Shown: positions 15,918-24,795, counted from the first letter of the stretch. The stretch is DNA of 64,000 nucleotides from Allopusillimonas sp048270225 (GCA_048270225.1 JBLWTG010000001.1:1-64000); one strand, 5' to 3'. Program-made: numbers and translations. The notes: a model not told the origin generated them from the letters alone.

Positions 15918-16658
15918 TCAGCGTGCTCCTGAAATACCCAGTACCGATCCAGACACATAGGATGCAGATTGCGAAACCAGCCAGAGTACGCCTTCTGCGA
16001 TCTCTTCGGGTGTGCCTGCCCGCTGCATAGGCAGGTTGGGGATCATGGCTGCCAAGCGTTGCGGGTCTTGTATCTCTGTATCGATCATGCCAGGGCTGAT
16101 GGCATTCACACGCACGCCTTCGGCCGCGACTTCCTGCGCCAGGCCAAAAGTGAGCGTATCGATTGCACCTTTGCTTGCGGCATAGTGAATGTTACGGCCG
16201 GCCGCGCCCAGACGGGCTGCGGCAGAGGAAAAATTGACGATGCTGCCGCCCTGGCCGCCATGGATTGTGGACATGCGAAGCAGTGCGTGCTTGCAGCAGA
16301 GAAAGGTACCCAGTACGTTGACATCGAACAGGCGCCTGATGCCTTCAGCCGGGAGCTGGTCTACGCGGCCAACGGGGGTGCTGATGCCTGCGTTGTTGAT
16401 TAGCGCACTGAGCCGACCTAGCTTTGCATCGACCGCCTCAAACATTCGGGCTACCTCTGTCTCGTCGGCCACGTCGGCGCGATAGCGCATGGCTTTTCGT
16501 CCCAGTTGTTCGATTTGTTCTTGCACACCGATAGCGCGCGTTTCATTGGACTGGTAATTGATGCATACGTCGTAGCCTTGCTTTGCAGCGAGCAGCGAGA
16601 TGGCTGCACCGATCCCGCGGCTGCCGCCCGTAACAACCATTATCCCTTTGGCTTGCAT
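15918..16658 (-). CDS. SDR-family oxidoreductase
   Basis: A 246-residue classical short-chain dehydrogenase. It has the cofactor motif TGGSRGIG (10-17), NNAG (~89-92), a Ser in VNFSSAAA, and YAASK with catalytic Tyr/Lys. SPGMIDTEI and the C-terminal YVSGSVLGISGAR are FabG/glucose-dehydrogenase-like. The substrate is unknown. It lies just outside the IclR-linked catabolic block, on the same strand as the binding protein at 16.8-18.4 kb, but 165 bp with two hairpins separate them, so joint transcription is doubtful. Confidence 0.87.
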   Translation of the reverse strand: MQAKGIMVVTGGSRGIGAAISLLAAKQGYDVCINYQSNETRAIGVQEQIEQLGRKAMRYRADVADETEVARMFEAVDAKLGRLSALINNAGISTPVGRVDQLPAEGIRRLFDVNVLGTFLCCKHALLRMSTIHGGQGGSIVNFSSAAARLGAAGRNIHYAASKGAIDTLTFGLAQEVAAEGVRVNAISPGMIDTEIQDPQRLAAMIPNLPMQRAGTPEEIAEGVLWLVSQSASYVSGSVLGISGAR

Positions 16659-16695
16659 AGTAAAAGTCTCTTGCGATGTAGGTGGTTTTCCGTAG

Positions 16696-16743
16696 ACAGG
16701 CCCGGCCTGGGCACGCTTGAGCGGGCTTTTGGCTCGGGCCTGT
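16696..16743. repeat. Inverted repeat, possible terminator hairpin
   Basis: ACAGGCCCG (16696-16704) and CGGGCCTGT (16735-16743) form a perfect 9-bp stem around a 30-nt loop. It lies between the stop of the minus-strand solute-binding protein gene and the SDR gene start. No T run follows on the minus strand, so termination is only a possibility. Confidence 0.4.
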
Positions 16744-16764
16744 TTGTGGGATGAGGTGTGCTGC

Positions 16765-16802
16765 CAGCCTGATCGGGCACATGAGATCTGCCGGTCAGGC
16801 TG
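16765..16802. repeat. Second inverted repeat behind the solute-binding protein gene
   Basis: CAGCCTGATCGG (16765-16776) pairs with CCGGTCAGGCTG (16791-16802), 12 bp with one wobble and a 14-nt loop. It begins 20 bp after the stop at 16823 on the minus strand, so a transcript-end or mRNA-stabilising hairpin is likely. It lacks a U tract. Confidence 0.45.
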
Positions 16803-16822
16803 TTGGCCGGGAGAGGAGTGAG

Positions 16823-18373
16823 TTACTTCCAGCTAACTTGGCGGAAGTTGAGGAAGCCGGATCCTTCCTGTACTTCCCAGTCCAGGTCTTTTTTCTTGGC
16901 GTAGACGTCGAACAGCTCTGTGACCAACAGCGCTGCGGCGTCATCGTGCAACAGCTTTCCGATCTGCTGGAACACCGCACCACGCGCCTTGGCGCCTGTC
17001 GTGCTGTCCAGCTTCGTGATCAATGTTTCGACCTCGGGATTGTAGTAGTTTGACCACGGCCCATTCTTGCTGAAGGAACCTGCAATCGGATGGATGGGGT
17101 CATAGATAGCGTTGGTGAACTGTGTCGTTGTCATCGGGCCCGTCTTGTGCGTATTGTTCAGACGGCTCCAGGCGGCATAGTCGATCCGGTTGATCTTGAC
17201 CTTGACGCCGACCTGGCCCAGATAAGCGGCAACGGCTTCGGCCATTTCCTTGGGTGTGCCGACGGCATCATTAAGTGTGATGTCGAAGCCATTTGGGTAA
17301 CCTGCTTCCTTGAGCAAAGCCTTGGCTTTGGCCGGATCGTAGGGGTAGGGCTTGACATCAGGATTGCTGCCGTATGGGTAGTACTTGGAAATGTAAGTGC
17401 CCATGCGTGCACCGACGCCGTGAAAGACGCTTTTGATAATGGCGTCAGAGTCGACAGCATAGTTCAGCGCCAGCCGTACATCGCGTTTGGACAGTGGCGA
17501 ATTGGGGTCGTCGGAGTAAAACCTGACGTGCATGGGTGAAGAGACCGGGTTGCTGATTACATCAAGGTATTTTTCCTTGCGGAGCCGCGCAACGTCGGCG
17601 AGTGGAATTTTCGCTGCAATGTCGACTTCGCCGGTCAGGATGGCATTGACACGGCTGGTGGGCTCGGGAATGTACCTTAACGTCAGTGTCTTGATGTCAG
17701 GCTTTTTGCCGTAAAAATTTTCATACCTTTCCAGTGTCAGGTATTGCCCGATTTTGTTTTCCTTCACGAAATAGGGGCCAGTACCTATCGGCTTGGCAGC
17801 GAAGTCTTCTGGCGTGGCCAGTGACGACGTGTATTTCTGCCCAACGATAAAAAGGAAGCCAGCGATCTTGTTGAGGAATGCACCATCGGCCTGCTTGAGC
17901 TTGATGACCACGGTTAGCGGGTCTGGCGTAGTGACCGAGTCGATGACGGGTGCGAAGTATGGGCGCCGTGTGCTGCGCGAGGCGGGGTCCATGATGCGTT
18001 CGATTGAGTACTTCACGTCTGCCGCGCTGAAGGGGTCACCGTTATGAAAGGTGATGCCCTTGCGCAGCTTGAAGGTATAGGTCAAACCATCTGAAGAAAT
18101 ATCGTAGGCGCTGGCCATCCGGGGGATCAGATTGCCTTTGGCGTCGAACCCATACAGCGTGTCGTATATCTGCAGGGCATACCGTTGCGAATCACCGCTG
18201 GCGGTGACCTGCGCATCCAGGCTTTGTATTTCTTTGTCCAGGGCGATGACTAGGGTTTGCTTGCCGACGGCGGGTTTTTCAGAGGCGAGGGACAGTGCGG
18301 GGAGCGTGCAGGCGAATGCCAACACGCTTGCCGTCAATGCCCGGTACGGGAGGTGCAACGGAGTGAGTTTCAT
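16823..18373 (-). CDS. ABC transporter substrate-binding protein, family 5 (DppA/OppA type), paralog 1
   Basis: A 516-residue periplasmic family-5 solute-binding protein with a Sec signal peptide (to about ALSLASEKP). Family blocks are visible: DGLTYTFKLRKGITFHNGDPFSAADVKYSIERIMDP, PIGTGPYFVKE, and ADIAAKIP-type ligand loops. It is strongly similar along its length to the protein encoded at 25839-27392; both end in a -R..SWK tail and share STRRPY, RVNAILTGE, DYAAWSRLNNTHK and NAIYDP.HPI blocks. It has no permease beside it, so it probably feeds the DppBCDF-like set at 29.1-33.1 kb. The upstream region bears IclR-type sites. Confidence 0.92.
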   Translation of the reverse strand: MKLTPLHLPYRALTASVLAFACTLPALSLASEKPAVGKQTLVIALDKEIQSLDAQVTASGDSQRYALQIYDTLYGFDAKGNLIPRMASAYDISSDGLTYTFKLRKGITFHNGDPFSAADVKYSIERIMDPASRSTRRPYFAPVIDSVTTPDPLTVVIKLKQADGAFLNKIAGFLFIVGQKYTSSLATPEDFAAKPIGTGPYFVKENKIGQYLTLERYENFYGKKPDIKTLTLRYIPEPTSRVNAILTGEVDIAAKIPLADVARLRKEKYLDVISNPVSSPMHVRFYSDDPNSPLSKRDVRLALNYAVDSDAIIKSVFHGVGARMGTYISKYYPYGSNPDVKPYPYDPAKAKALLKEAGYPNGFDITLNDAVGTPKEMAEAVAAYLGQVGVKVKINRIDYAAWSRLNNTHKTGPMTTTQFTNAIYDPIHPIAGSFSKNGPWSNYYNPEVETLITKLDSTTGAKARGAVFQQIGKLLHDDAAALLVTELFDVYAKKKDLDWEVQEGSGFLNFRQVSWK

Positions 18374-18521
18374 ATTCGGGCTCCTTTGGTGGATGGGTAT
18401 GTATTGTTGATATCAGTGCTGCGCAATTAACGGTGCTTCTTCAGTGCCACTTGATCACGGTTGGGCGGGACGCAGTAGTGCAGGCTATTCGTATGTGATT
18501 TTTCGTTATCATCATATATAT

Positions 18522-18536
18522 ATCCAATATATGGAA
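18522..18536. promoter_or_regulatory. IclR-type operator candidate, site 1
   Basis: ATCCAATATATGGAA is nearly identical in inverse to TTCATATATTGGAA in front of the iclR gene. It lies about 150 bp upstream of the minus-strand binding-protein gene and about 215 bp upstream of the carboxylase gene. Confidence 0.55.
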
Positions 18537-18671
18537 TATAAATATTTCTATTTCACTGCGTTTGATCACGCTTGTCGTCGACAAATACTAGGCAATACAT
18601 GGGTGTGTGTCAATTTATTTAATGCCGTCATAGACGAAAGGCCTAACATGCCTTAATATATAAATATATTA

Positions 18672-18685
18672 TTCCAATAAGTGGA
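18672..18685. promoter_or_regulatory. IclR-type operator candidate, site 2
   Basis: TTCCAATAAGTGGACTATTG contains a two-mismatch version of the island palindrome. The GGACTATTG flank is shared with site 4 (23004-23012). It lies 66 bp before the carboxyltransferase start. Confidence 0.5.
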
Positions 18686-18750
18686 CTATTGATTGCGCCA
18701 TGTTCCATGGCGCAATCTCTCTGAAATTCAAAAGTGAGCGGTGTGACTGC

Positions 18751-20289
18751 ATGGACGACAAATTGCTGGTGAATCTCGAGGAGCGGCGCAAGTCGATCCG
18801 ATCAAGTGCTGGGCCAGAGGTGCTGGCGAAAGTTCACTCGAAAGGGAAGTTATCCGCGCGCGAGCGCATTGATGCGCTGCTGGATTCGGGGTCTTTTGTC
18901 GAGATGGGGCTTCATGGGCACAGTGCGCATCCGCAATTGCGTGAAAGGACGCCCGCCGATGGTCTGGTGGCGGGGCATGGCACCATTAATGGCCGCATTG
19001 TTTATGTGGCTTCTGATGATTGCACCGTGCTGGGGGGCACCCGGGGGCGGGTGGGTGAGCTTAAGTCGGCCAGGGTGCGGGCTGCGGCGCTTGCGCATAG
19101 GGCGCCTTTTATTGCGTTGATGGAAGCGGGGGCTGCGCGAGTGCAGGAGGTATTCGGGGCGATAGCGGCTGGGGTCGGGCAGCGTTTCGTGGAGCATTAC
19201 CGTCTGTCAGGCCATGTGCCGCAGGTGGCGGTGGTGCTGGGGGCGGCATTTGGTGGCCCATCTTTTACGGCTGCGCAGTCTGATTTTGTGACGATTGCAC
19301 GCAATACGGGCTTTATGGGAATGTCAGGGCCGGTCGTTGTTAAGGTGGGCATTGGTGAGGACATTAGCAGCGAGGCGCTGGGTGGCGCCGATATCTGCGA
19401 AACCGTCACGGGGCAGGTGGATCATGTAGGTCAGACTGAGCTCGAGACGTTGCAGGCGGTTCGCGATTACTTATCGTATATGCCCAGTAGCTGCTGGGAG
19501 CTGCCGCCGGCGGTGCCATCTCGCGCCGCAGCAGTAGACTCTCCCGAGGGTAGAGAAAAGCTGCGCAAGCTGATTCCCGAGGCGGATCGGCAGGCCTACG
19601 ATATGCGCAAGGTGCTAGCGCTCATTGTGGATGACGGTACGCTTTTCCATTACAGGCCGCGTTATGGCTCAAGCCTGATTACGGCGTTTGCGCGCATTGA
19701 AGGCCACGTGGTCGGGTTTATTGCGTCTAACCCCATCGCGCGAGGTGGTGTGTTGGATGAAAAGTCTGCACAGAAAGCGCGAAAATTCGTTGAGTTGTGC
19801 GATGCATTTCATATTCCGCTGGCCTTCATTGTTGATGCGCCGGGGTTTCTGGTGGGGCCGTCCATTGAGAAGGAGCGCATGGTTTCTCTTGCGGCGCGTC
19901 TGCTTAATGCGGTGTGTGCCGCATCAGTACCCAAGGTCAGTATCGTGGCGCGCAAGGCGATTGGTCTGGCGTATCTGGCGCTGTGTGGGCGGACGATGAA
20001 TCCAGACACGATTGTTGCGTGGCCGACGGCCCACTTTGATGTGATGGGGCCTGAGGCTGCCATCCAACTGGTGCACGGCAGGGCGATTGCCGCGGCGGAG
20101 GATCCTGCCGCCCACAAGGATGTCATCATGCGCAAGCTGCGTGAGCAATCCAGTGCCTACGAGGCTGCGGGCATGGGGTTGATCGATGATGTGATCGATC
20201 CAGCGGAAACGCGAATGGTGATTGCGCAGATGCTCAAGAAAACGGCTGCCGCACGTGTTGCGGGTTTCAAGCATCGTATTGATCCCTGA
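18751..20289 (+). CDS. Acyl-CoA carboxylase, carboxyltransferase (beta) subunit
   Basis: A 512-residue carboxyltransferase of the PccB/MmdA/AccD5 class, which moves CO2 from biotin to an acyl-CoA. It has N-terminal KGKLSARERIDALLDSGSF, the crotonase-fold GGTRGRVGELKSARVRAAAL, the AGAARVQE block and C-terminal FIVDAPGFLVGPSIEKE. The start at 18751 (MDDKLL) gives the family N-terminus; an in-frame ATG at 18700 adds a tail without similarity. The biotin carboxylase and carrier subunits are encoded nearby on the opposite strand. Substrate (propionyl-, methylcrotonyl- or other acyl-CoA) is open. Confidence 0.9.
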   Translation: MDDKLLVNLEERRKSIRSSAGPEVLAKVHSKGKLSARERIDALLDSGSFVEMGLHGHSAHPQLRERTPADGLVAGHGTINGRIVYVASDDCTVLGGTRGRVGELKSARVRAAALAHRAPFIALMEAGAARVQEVFGAIAAGVGQRFVEHYRLSGHVPQVAVVLGAAFGGPSFTAAQSDFVTIARNTGFMGMSGPVVVKVGIGEDISSEALGGADICETVTGQVDHVGQTELETLQAVRDYLSYMPSSCWELPPAVPSRAAAVDSPEGREKLRKLIPEADRQAYDMRKVLALIVDDGTLFHYRPRYGSSLITAFARIEGHVVGFIASNPIARGGVLDEKSAQKARKFVELCDAFHIPLAFIVDAPGFLVGPSIEKERMVSLAARLLNAVCAASVPKVSIVARKAIGLAYLALCGRTMNPDTIVAWPTAHFDVMGPEAAIQLVHGRAIAAAEDPAAHKDVIMRKLREQSSAYEAAGMGLIDDVIDPAETRMVIAQMLKKTAAARVAGFKHRIDP

Positions 20290-20296
20290 GGCGGCC

Positions 20297-21073
20297 ATGA
20301 GCGTGGATTTCGAGGTGGATGCGGGGGTGGCGCGGGTCGTACTCAATCGCCCCGAGGCACTGAATGCCATCGATTATCCGATGCGGCGCGAAATACAGGA
20401 TATCTGGCGCCGCATTGATGAAGATGACGGCATCGTGGTGGCTATTATTACTGGCGCCGGAGATCGCAGCTTCTGCGTGGGATCGGATCTCAAGAATACC
20501 CCGCCGCCGCAGTCCTCTTTTGCCGAGCTCAGCTATGGCCACAAGGAAAATGATTCCCTTGTCGCGACGCTGTCGACTGATAAGCCTTTGATTTGTGCAT
20601 TTAACGGGCTTGCCATGGGAGGTGGTCTGGAGATCGGTCTGGCGTGTGATATCAGGGTGGCGTCGACTGCGGCCCGTTTTGCCTTGTCGGAGGTGAGGGT
20701 CGGGACGATACCGGGTTCGGGTGGTACGCAACGCCTTCCCCGGCTGGTCGGTATGTCGGATGCCATGCTGATGTTGTTGACGGGTGATTCTGTTGATGCG
20801 GCCGAGGCGTTGCGTATGGGGTTGATCAGTCGCGTGGTCGAGCCGGCGCTGCTGGCGAAGACGGCAATGACGATTGCACGCCGCATTGTTGATAACGCGC
20901 CGCTCGCGGTGCGTGCGGTAAAGCGTCTGGTCAAGCAAGGTATGGATATACCGCTGGCGCACGCCCTGGATGCTGAGCGCACGGCGTGGGGTATATTGAG
21001 AGATACCGAAGACAGGCTGGAGGGCAGGCGGGCGTTTGCCGAGAAACGCCTCCCACGTTATCGCGGACGCTAG
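20297..21073 (+). CDS. Enoyl-CoA hydratase/isomerase family protein
   Basis: A 258-residue crotonase. It has the oxyanion-hole segment FNGLAMGGGLEIGLACDIRVA and the acid/base segment SEVRVGTIPGSGGTQRLPRL with both glutamate regions retained. C-terminal LEGRRAFAEKRLPRYRGR is hydratase-like. It lies 7 bp after the carboxyltransferase gene and is surely in the same operon. A carboxylase-hydratase pair recalls the methylcrotonyl-/geranyl-CoA (liu/atu) logic. A start further upstream is open but overlaps the previous gene. Confidence 0.9.
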   Translation: MSVDFEVDAGVARVVLNRPEALNAIDYPMRREIQDIWRRIDEDDGIVVAIITGAGDRSFCVGSDLKNTPPPQSSFAELSYGHKENDSLVATLSTDKPLICAFNGLAMGGGLEIGLACDIRVASTAARFALSEVRVGTIPGSGGTQRLPRLVGMSDAMLMLLTGDSVDAAEALRMGLISRVVEPALLAKTAMTIARRIVDNAPLAVRAVKRLVKQGMDIPLAHALDAERTAWGILRDTEDRLEGRRAFAEKRLPRYRGR

Positions 21074-21156
21074 TGGGGGCAGGCAGGCGTTCGCAATAAT
21101 GGGACGCTGTCCACAGGACACGGTGTACGCGATGGCGGGGCGTCAGCGAGATAGGA

Positions 21157-21181
21157 AGCGCCCGCGATCAGGGCGGGCGCT
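21157..21181. terminator. Hairpin between convergent carboxylase operons
   Basis: AGCGCCCGC (21157-21165) pairs perfectly with GCGGGCGCT (21173-21181) with a 7-nt loop. It lies between two converging transcription units. No strong U tract follows on either strand, but position and stability suggest a bidirectional transcript end. Confidence 0.55.
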
Positions 21182-21188
21182 GGCCGGA

Positions 21189-22583
21189 TCAGGAGAGTGC
21201 TTTTTCGGGCAGGGCTTGCTGGTTGTCTGCCAGCAGAAAGGCAAGCTCCCTGTCAATCAGCCCGGTATCCAGATTGGCCTGTGTAAACGAGGAGCTTTCG
21301 GTCAGCCTCAGTAGAAAGGCGATATTGGAATGGATGCCGCTGATATGACTGGCTCGCAGCGCGGATTGCATGCGCTCGATGGCCTCGTCCCTGTTCTGGC
21401 CCCAGGTGATCAGCTTGGCGAGCATGGGGTCATAGTAGGGTGAGACGCGATCACCCTGACGCACGCCGCTGTCGATGCGCAGCGATGCTGATGCTTCGGG
21501 CAGTACGAGCTGGTCCAGTGTGCCCGTAGACGGCAGGAAGCGCTTGTTTGGGTTTTCCGCGTAAATTCTGACTTCAATGGCATGGCCGTGAATGGCAATG
21601 TCCTCTTGCTGAAGCGGAATGGCTTCCCCCATGGCAACCCTAAGCTGCCATTCCACGATGTCAGTGCCGGTAATCATCTCTGTGACACCATGCTCGACCT
21701 GCAGTCGAGTGTTCATCTCCATGAAGTAGAAGTTTCCGTCCTGGGCGAGAATGAACTCCACAGTTCCTGCGCCGACGTATCCCACGGCGCGTGCGGCGGC
21801 AATCGCTGCTGCGCCCATTTGTTTTCTGGTGGCTTCAGGAAGCATGGGGGCGGGTGCTTCTTCCATAACTTTCTGATGCCGCCGCTGAATAGAGCAGTCG
21901 CGTTCGAACAGATGGACGCAATGTCCGTGGCTGTCGGCGAATATCTGCACTTCGACGTGACGGCCGGCAACGACATATTTTTCGAGCAGCACATGGTCAT
22001 CGCCAAAGGCTTTCATGGCCTCGTTCTTACAGGCCTGTAGCGAGGCGTCGAACTGATCGGAAGACTCCACCAGCCGCATGCCTTTGCCGCCGCCGCCGGC
22101 GCTGGCCTTGATCAATACCGGGTAGCCGATCTCGGTGGCGTGGCGGGCCAGGGTTTCGGTGTCCTGCAACGGGCCATGGTAGCCGGGAGTGATTGGTACG
22201 CCGGCCTCATGCATCATCGCCTTGGCGGATGATTTGGAGCCCATGGCTTCGATGGCCGCAGGAGGAGGCCCGATAAAAATCAGCCCCTCGTCAAGGCAGC
22301 GCTGCGCAAACCTGGCGTTCTCCGACAGAAAGCCATATCCGGGGTGGATGGCCTGGGCACCAGACTGGCGTGCCGCGTCGATGATGGCGTCAATGTTCAG
22401 ATACGAATCCCGCGCAGGTGCAGGGCCTATGGGCAGCGCTGCATCAGCCACCCCGACGTGGGCGGCTGATGCATCGGCTTCAGAGTAAACGGCCACCGTT
22501 GCAATGCCCATTTGGTGGGCGGTTTTCATGATGCGACAGGCGATCTCGCCGCGATTGGCAACAAGAATTTTGGTGATCGTCAT
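21189..22583 (-). CDS. Biotin carboxylase subunit of acyl-CoA carboxylase
   Basis: A 464-residue AccC-type ATP-grasp enzyme that carboxylates biotin with ATP and bicarbonate. It has N-terminal ITKILVANRGEIACRIM, the Gly-rich loop ASAGGGGKGMRLV, the metal/ATP site EMNTRLQVEHGVTE and RIYAENPNKRFLPSTG. The start at 22583 is chosen for the exact family N-terminus; the open extension to 22628 overlaps the carrier gene. It is only the BC module, without fused biotin domain, and follows the small carrier protein by 4 bp. Confidence 0.93.
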   Translation of the reverse strand: MTITKILVANRGEIACRIMKTAHQMGIATVAVYSEADASAAHVGVADAALPIGPAPARDSYLNIDAIIDAARQSGAQAIHPGYGFLSENARFAQRCLDEGLIFIGPPPAAIEAMGSKSSAKAMMHEAGVPITPGYHGPLQDTETLARHATEIGYPVLIKASAGGGGKGMRLVESSDQFDASLQACKNEAMKAFGDDHVLLEKYVVAGRHVEVQIFADSHGHCVHLFERDCSIQRRHQKVMEEAPAPMLPEATRKQMGAAAIAAARAVGYVGAGTVEFILAQDGNFYFMEMNTRLQVEHGVTEMITGTDIVEWQLRVAMGEAIPLQQEDIAIHGHAIEVRIYAENPNKRFLPSTGTLDQLVLPEASASLRIDSGVRQGDRVSPYYDPMLAKLITWGQNRDEAIERMQSALRASHISGIHSNIAFLLRLTESSSFTQANLDTGLIDRELAFLLADNQQALPEKALS

Positions 22584-22587
22584 GATT

Positions 22588-22812
22588 TCAGGCGCATTCG
22601 ATGGTTGCGATGGGGTCGTCTTCGGCAACGGTGTCGCCTTCGCTGACGAGCACCGCTTTCAGCACGCCTGCTGCGGGCGCCTGCGCCGGAATTTCCATTT
22701 TCATGGACTCGATCAGCAGAATCGTGTCGTCGGCGTCAATGGCTTCTCCGACGGTTGCTACGACTTTGCACACGGTGCCGGTGATCTCGGACTTGATGGT
22801 GATGGTTTTCAT
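22588..22812 (-). CDS. Stand-alone biotinyl carrier protein (74 aa)
   Basis: A minimal biotin carboxyl carrier domain. The biotin acceptor is K38 in ESMKMEIP; Ser replaces the usual Ala of EAMKM, a tolerated variant. The flanking TGTV..VVATVG and GVLKAVLVSEGDTVAEDDP strands are typical of the half-barrel. The 74-residue length means the domain is free and not fused to the carboxylase or a transcarboxylase. It is first in the operon, with a candidate IclR-type site 19 bp upstream of its start. It would shuttle CO2 between the subunits encoded at 21189-22583 and 18751-20289. Confidence 0.92.
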   Translation of the reverse strand: MKTITIKSEITGTVCKVVATVGEAIDADDTILLIESMKMEIPAQAPAAGVLKAVLVSEGDTVAEDDPIATIECA

Positions 22813-22830
22813 GTGTCTCTTCAGTATCGT

Positions 22831-22844
22831 TTCATATATTGGAA
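22831..22844. promoter_or_regulatory. IclR-type operator candidate, site 3
   Basis: TTCATATATTGGAATTA is identical over 17 bases to the copy in front of the iclR gene (43522-43538). It lies 19 bp upstream of the biotin carrier gene. Confidence 0.65.
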
Positions 22845-22992
22845 TTAATTATGATAAACACATAATAAAAAATGTCTTTGTATGTGCTTGTTTTGTTTAA
22901 TAATACACATAAGATGATGGTTTAGCAAAGAAATAGACTGTATTTTAGGCTGGTTATGATCATTTTTCTTGGCTATCATAGTCAAAAATAAA

Positions 22993-23006
22993 TTACATAT
23001 ATTGGA
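22993..23006. promoter_or_regulatory. IclR-type operator candidate, site 4
   Basis: TTACATATATTGGACTATTG is a variant of the palindrome. It lies 33 bp before the flavoprotein start and shares the GGACTATTG tail with site 2. The 22813-23038 intergenic region is otherwise AT-rich without genes. Confidence 0.6.
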
Positions 23007-23038
23007 CTATTGTTTTGTTTACCTTGAGGAGGGTGGCA

Positions 23039-24604
23039 ATGTCGTTGCGCATGGATCAGCATTTTGATGTGGTTGTGGTGGGCTATGGTGGGGCGGGGGC
23101 GGTGGCAGCCATTGAGGCCGCCAGAGAGGGGGCTTCAGTGCTGCTGCTTGAAAAAATGCCCGACCCAGGCGGCATCACGATTCTGTCCGCGGGTGGCTTG
23201 CGTATCTGCTTCGATGCGGATGAGGCGTTCAAGTATTTGCGGCATACCTGTGGCGGACGTACGCCGGACGATGTGCTGAGGGCATTGGCGCAGGGCATGA
23301 GTGAGATGCCTGGGTATCTGCGTGAGCTGGCTTTGGTCAACGGCGCATCGGTGCAGGTGAATCCGGCACCCGGCAACTATCCTTTTCCTGGGTGTGATCA
23401 CCTTGGGTATGCGGAGGTCGCGTCTATTCCTGGTTTTGGCGAATCGCGAGACGGGGAGTATCTGGCGGTCAAGCCATTGCGGCCTGGGTGCTATCTCTTT
23501 AAGGTGCTGGCTGATAACGTGGATAGCCTGGTGGCTCAGGGGCGTGTGCAGGTATGGCTTGAGAGTTCGGCCAAGCGCCTGCTGCGTTCGCCTGAGGGGC
23601 GGGTGTGCGGTGTGGAGGTTGAGCGCAGGCAGGACGGTCGCGGCGAGACGCTGCGCGTGGGCGCGAGCATGGGTGTTGTGCTGACTTGCGGTGGCTTTGA
23701 GGCGGATGAGGAGCTCAAAAAGCAGTATCTCGTGTCGACGCCTGTCATCAATGGTGGGTATCGGGGGAATACGGGAGATGGCATACGCATGGCCCAGGAG
23801 GTGGGGGCTGCGTTGTGGCATATGTGGCTCTATCACGGGCCTTATGGGATGAGGCATACCGACCCCGATTATCCGTTTGGCTTCTACGTCAAGATGCTGC
23901 CTATGTGGACGCCTGAGCGCACGGTCAAGCCCTTGCCGAAGATGGCATGGATTGTTGTTGATCAGAACGCGCGCCGGTATGTCGATGAGTATCAGCCTTA
24001 TCTCTCTGATACTGGGGTTCGCCAGTTCGATCATTACGATCCCAAATCCTATTCGCACCCGCGTCTCCCTTCGTTTTTGCTGTTCGATGAGGCGGCGCGT
24101 GAGCTTTACCCCATGGGCCGTTCCGTCACCAATGATCGAGAGGTGCGCTACGAATGGAGTGCTGACAATCTGAAGGAGGTGGAGAACGGAATTCTGATCA
24201 AGGCTGAATCGCTCGACGATTTGGCTGAAAAGCTGGAGCTTGACCCTCAGGGGCTTCAGAAAACAGTAGATCGCTGGAATGCGGATGTGGCCGCGGGTGT
24301 CGATACGGAGTTTGGTCGGCGTCCCGAAACGCTGGTGCCTCTGGTCAAGGCGCCGTTCTATGCTGCCCGGCTGTGGCCTTTGGTGATCAATACGCAGGGC
24401 GGGCCTGTGCATGATGCGCAGCAGCGCGTGCTTGATGCCTGGGGTGAGCCGATTGCTGGTTTGTATTCGGCGGGAGAGCTGGGCAGCGTATTTGGTCACG
24501 TCTATATGGCTGGCGGGAATCTGGCGGAATGTTTTATTGGCGGGCGTGCCGCGGCACGTAATGCGGTTGGTTCTTCGGCTAATCAACTTAAAAATATTCT
24601 ATAA
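23039..24604 (+). CDS. FAD-dependent oxidoreductase, fumarate reductase / ketosteroid dehydrogenase-like
   Basis: A 521-residue flavoprotein of the FAD_binding_2 family. The dinucleotide motif VVVVGYGGAGAVAAIEAAREG leads into ASVLLLEK near the start, and the family C-terminus GLYSAGELGSVFGHVYMAGGNLAECFIGGR closes the FAD domain. Relatives include fumarate/urocanate/tricarballylate-type dehydrogenases and 3-ketosteroid delta-1-dehydrogenases. It would introduce or remove a C=C bond next to a carbonyl or carboxylate. No signal peptide is seen, so it is cytoplasmic. The ATG at 23039 has an AGGAGGG ribosome site. It is monocistronic, flanked by IclR-type sites on both sides. Confidence 0.87.
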   Translation: MSLRMDQHFDVVVVGYGGAGAVAAIEAAREGASVLLLEKMPDPGGITILSAGGLRICFDADEAFKYLRHTCGGRTPDDVLRALAQGMSEMPGYLRELALVNGASVQVNPAPGNYPFPGCDHLGYAEVASIPGFGESRDGEYLAVKPLRPGCYLFKVLADNVDSLVAQGRVQVWLESSAKRLLRSPEGRVCGVEVERRQDGRGETLRVGASMGVVLTCGGFEADEELKKQYLVSTPVINGGYRGNTGDGIRMAQEVGAALWHMWLYHGPYGMRHTDPDYPFGFYVKMLPMWTPERTVKPLPKMAWIVVDQNARRYVDEYQPYLSDTGVRQFDHYDPKSYSHPRLPSFLLFDEAARELYPMGRSVTNDREVRYEWSADNLKEVENGILIKAESLDDLAEKLELDPQGLQKTVDRWNADVAAGVDTEFGRRPETLVPLVKAPFYAARLWPLVINTQGGPVHDAQQRVLDAWGEPIAGLYSAGELGSVFGHVYMAGGNLAECFIGGRAAARNAVGSSANQLKNIL

Positions 24605-24608
24605 ATAA

Positions 24609-24640
24609 TTCCGATATATGGAATTATAGATATATGAATT
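24609..24640. promoter_or_regulatory. IclR-type operator candidate, site 5 with adjacent half-site
   Basis: TTCCGATATATGGAA (24609-24623) is the most symmetric copy. Six bases further, GATATATGAATT (24629-24640) repeats the inverse of TTCATATAT. A tandem arrangement 290-320 bp upstream of the SDR gene suggests multimer binding or a remote site. Confidence 0.55.
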
Positions 24641-24795
24641 TATAGCCTTTCAGGTAATTTTATAATTACTGTGAGTTGTAAATTACTATATATAAAACAA
24701 ATAGTTATGTATGAATTTTTAGACTTATTTTGCGTTTAATATTCTAAAAATTGATTTCTAAATGCTGGGGTAATCACTTATTAATAAATTAAAGT

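Larger units (their letters stand above)
18374..18750. other. Divergent regulatory region between binding protein and carboxylase genes
   Basis: About 375 bp, markedly AT-rich from 18500 to 18690. It separates two divergent transcription units and holds two copies of the island's palindrome (18522-18536 and 18672-18685). No convincing gene is present, and a 70-codon open frame at 18444 lacks family features. Confidence 0.65.

Noticed and set aside
18444..18656. 70-codon open frame in the divergent regulatory region
   Set aside because: AT-rich, Tyr/Phe-rich composition without family features. It covers operator site 1 and has no ribosome site.
23039..24604. Assignment as 3-ketosteroid dehydrogenase and of the island as a steroid pathway
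   Set aside because: The family includes many non-steroid dehydrogenases, and no steroid ring-cleavage genes (hsaC, kshA-like) are present. Kept as a general flavoprotein.
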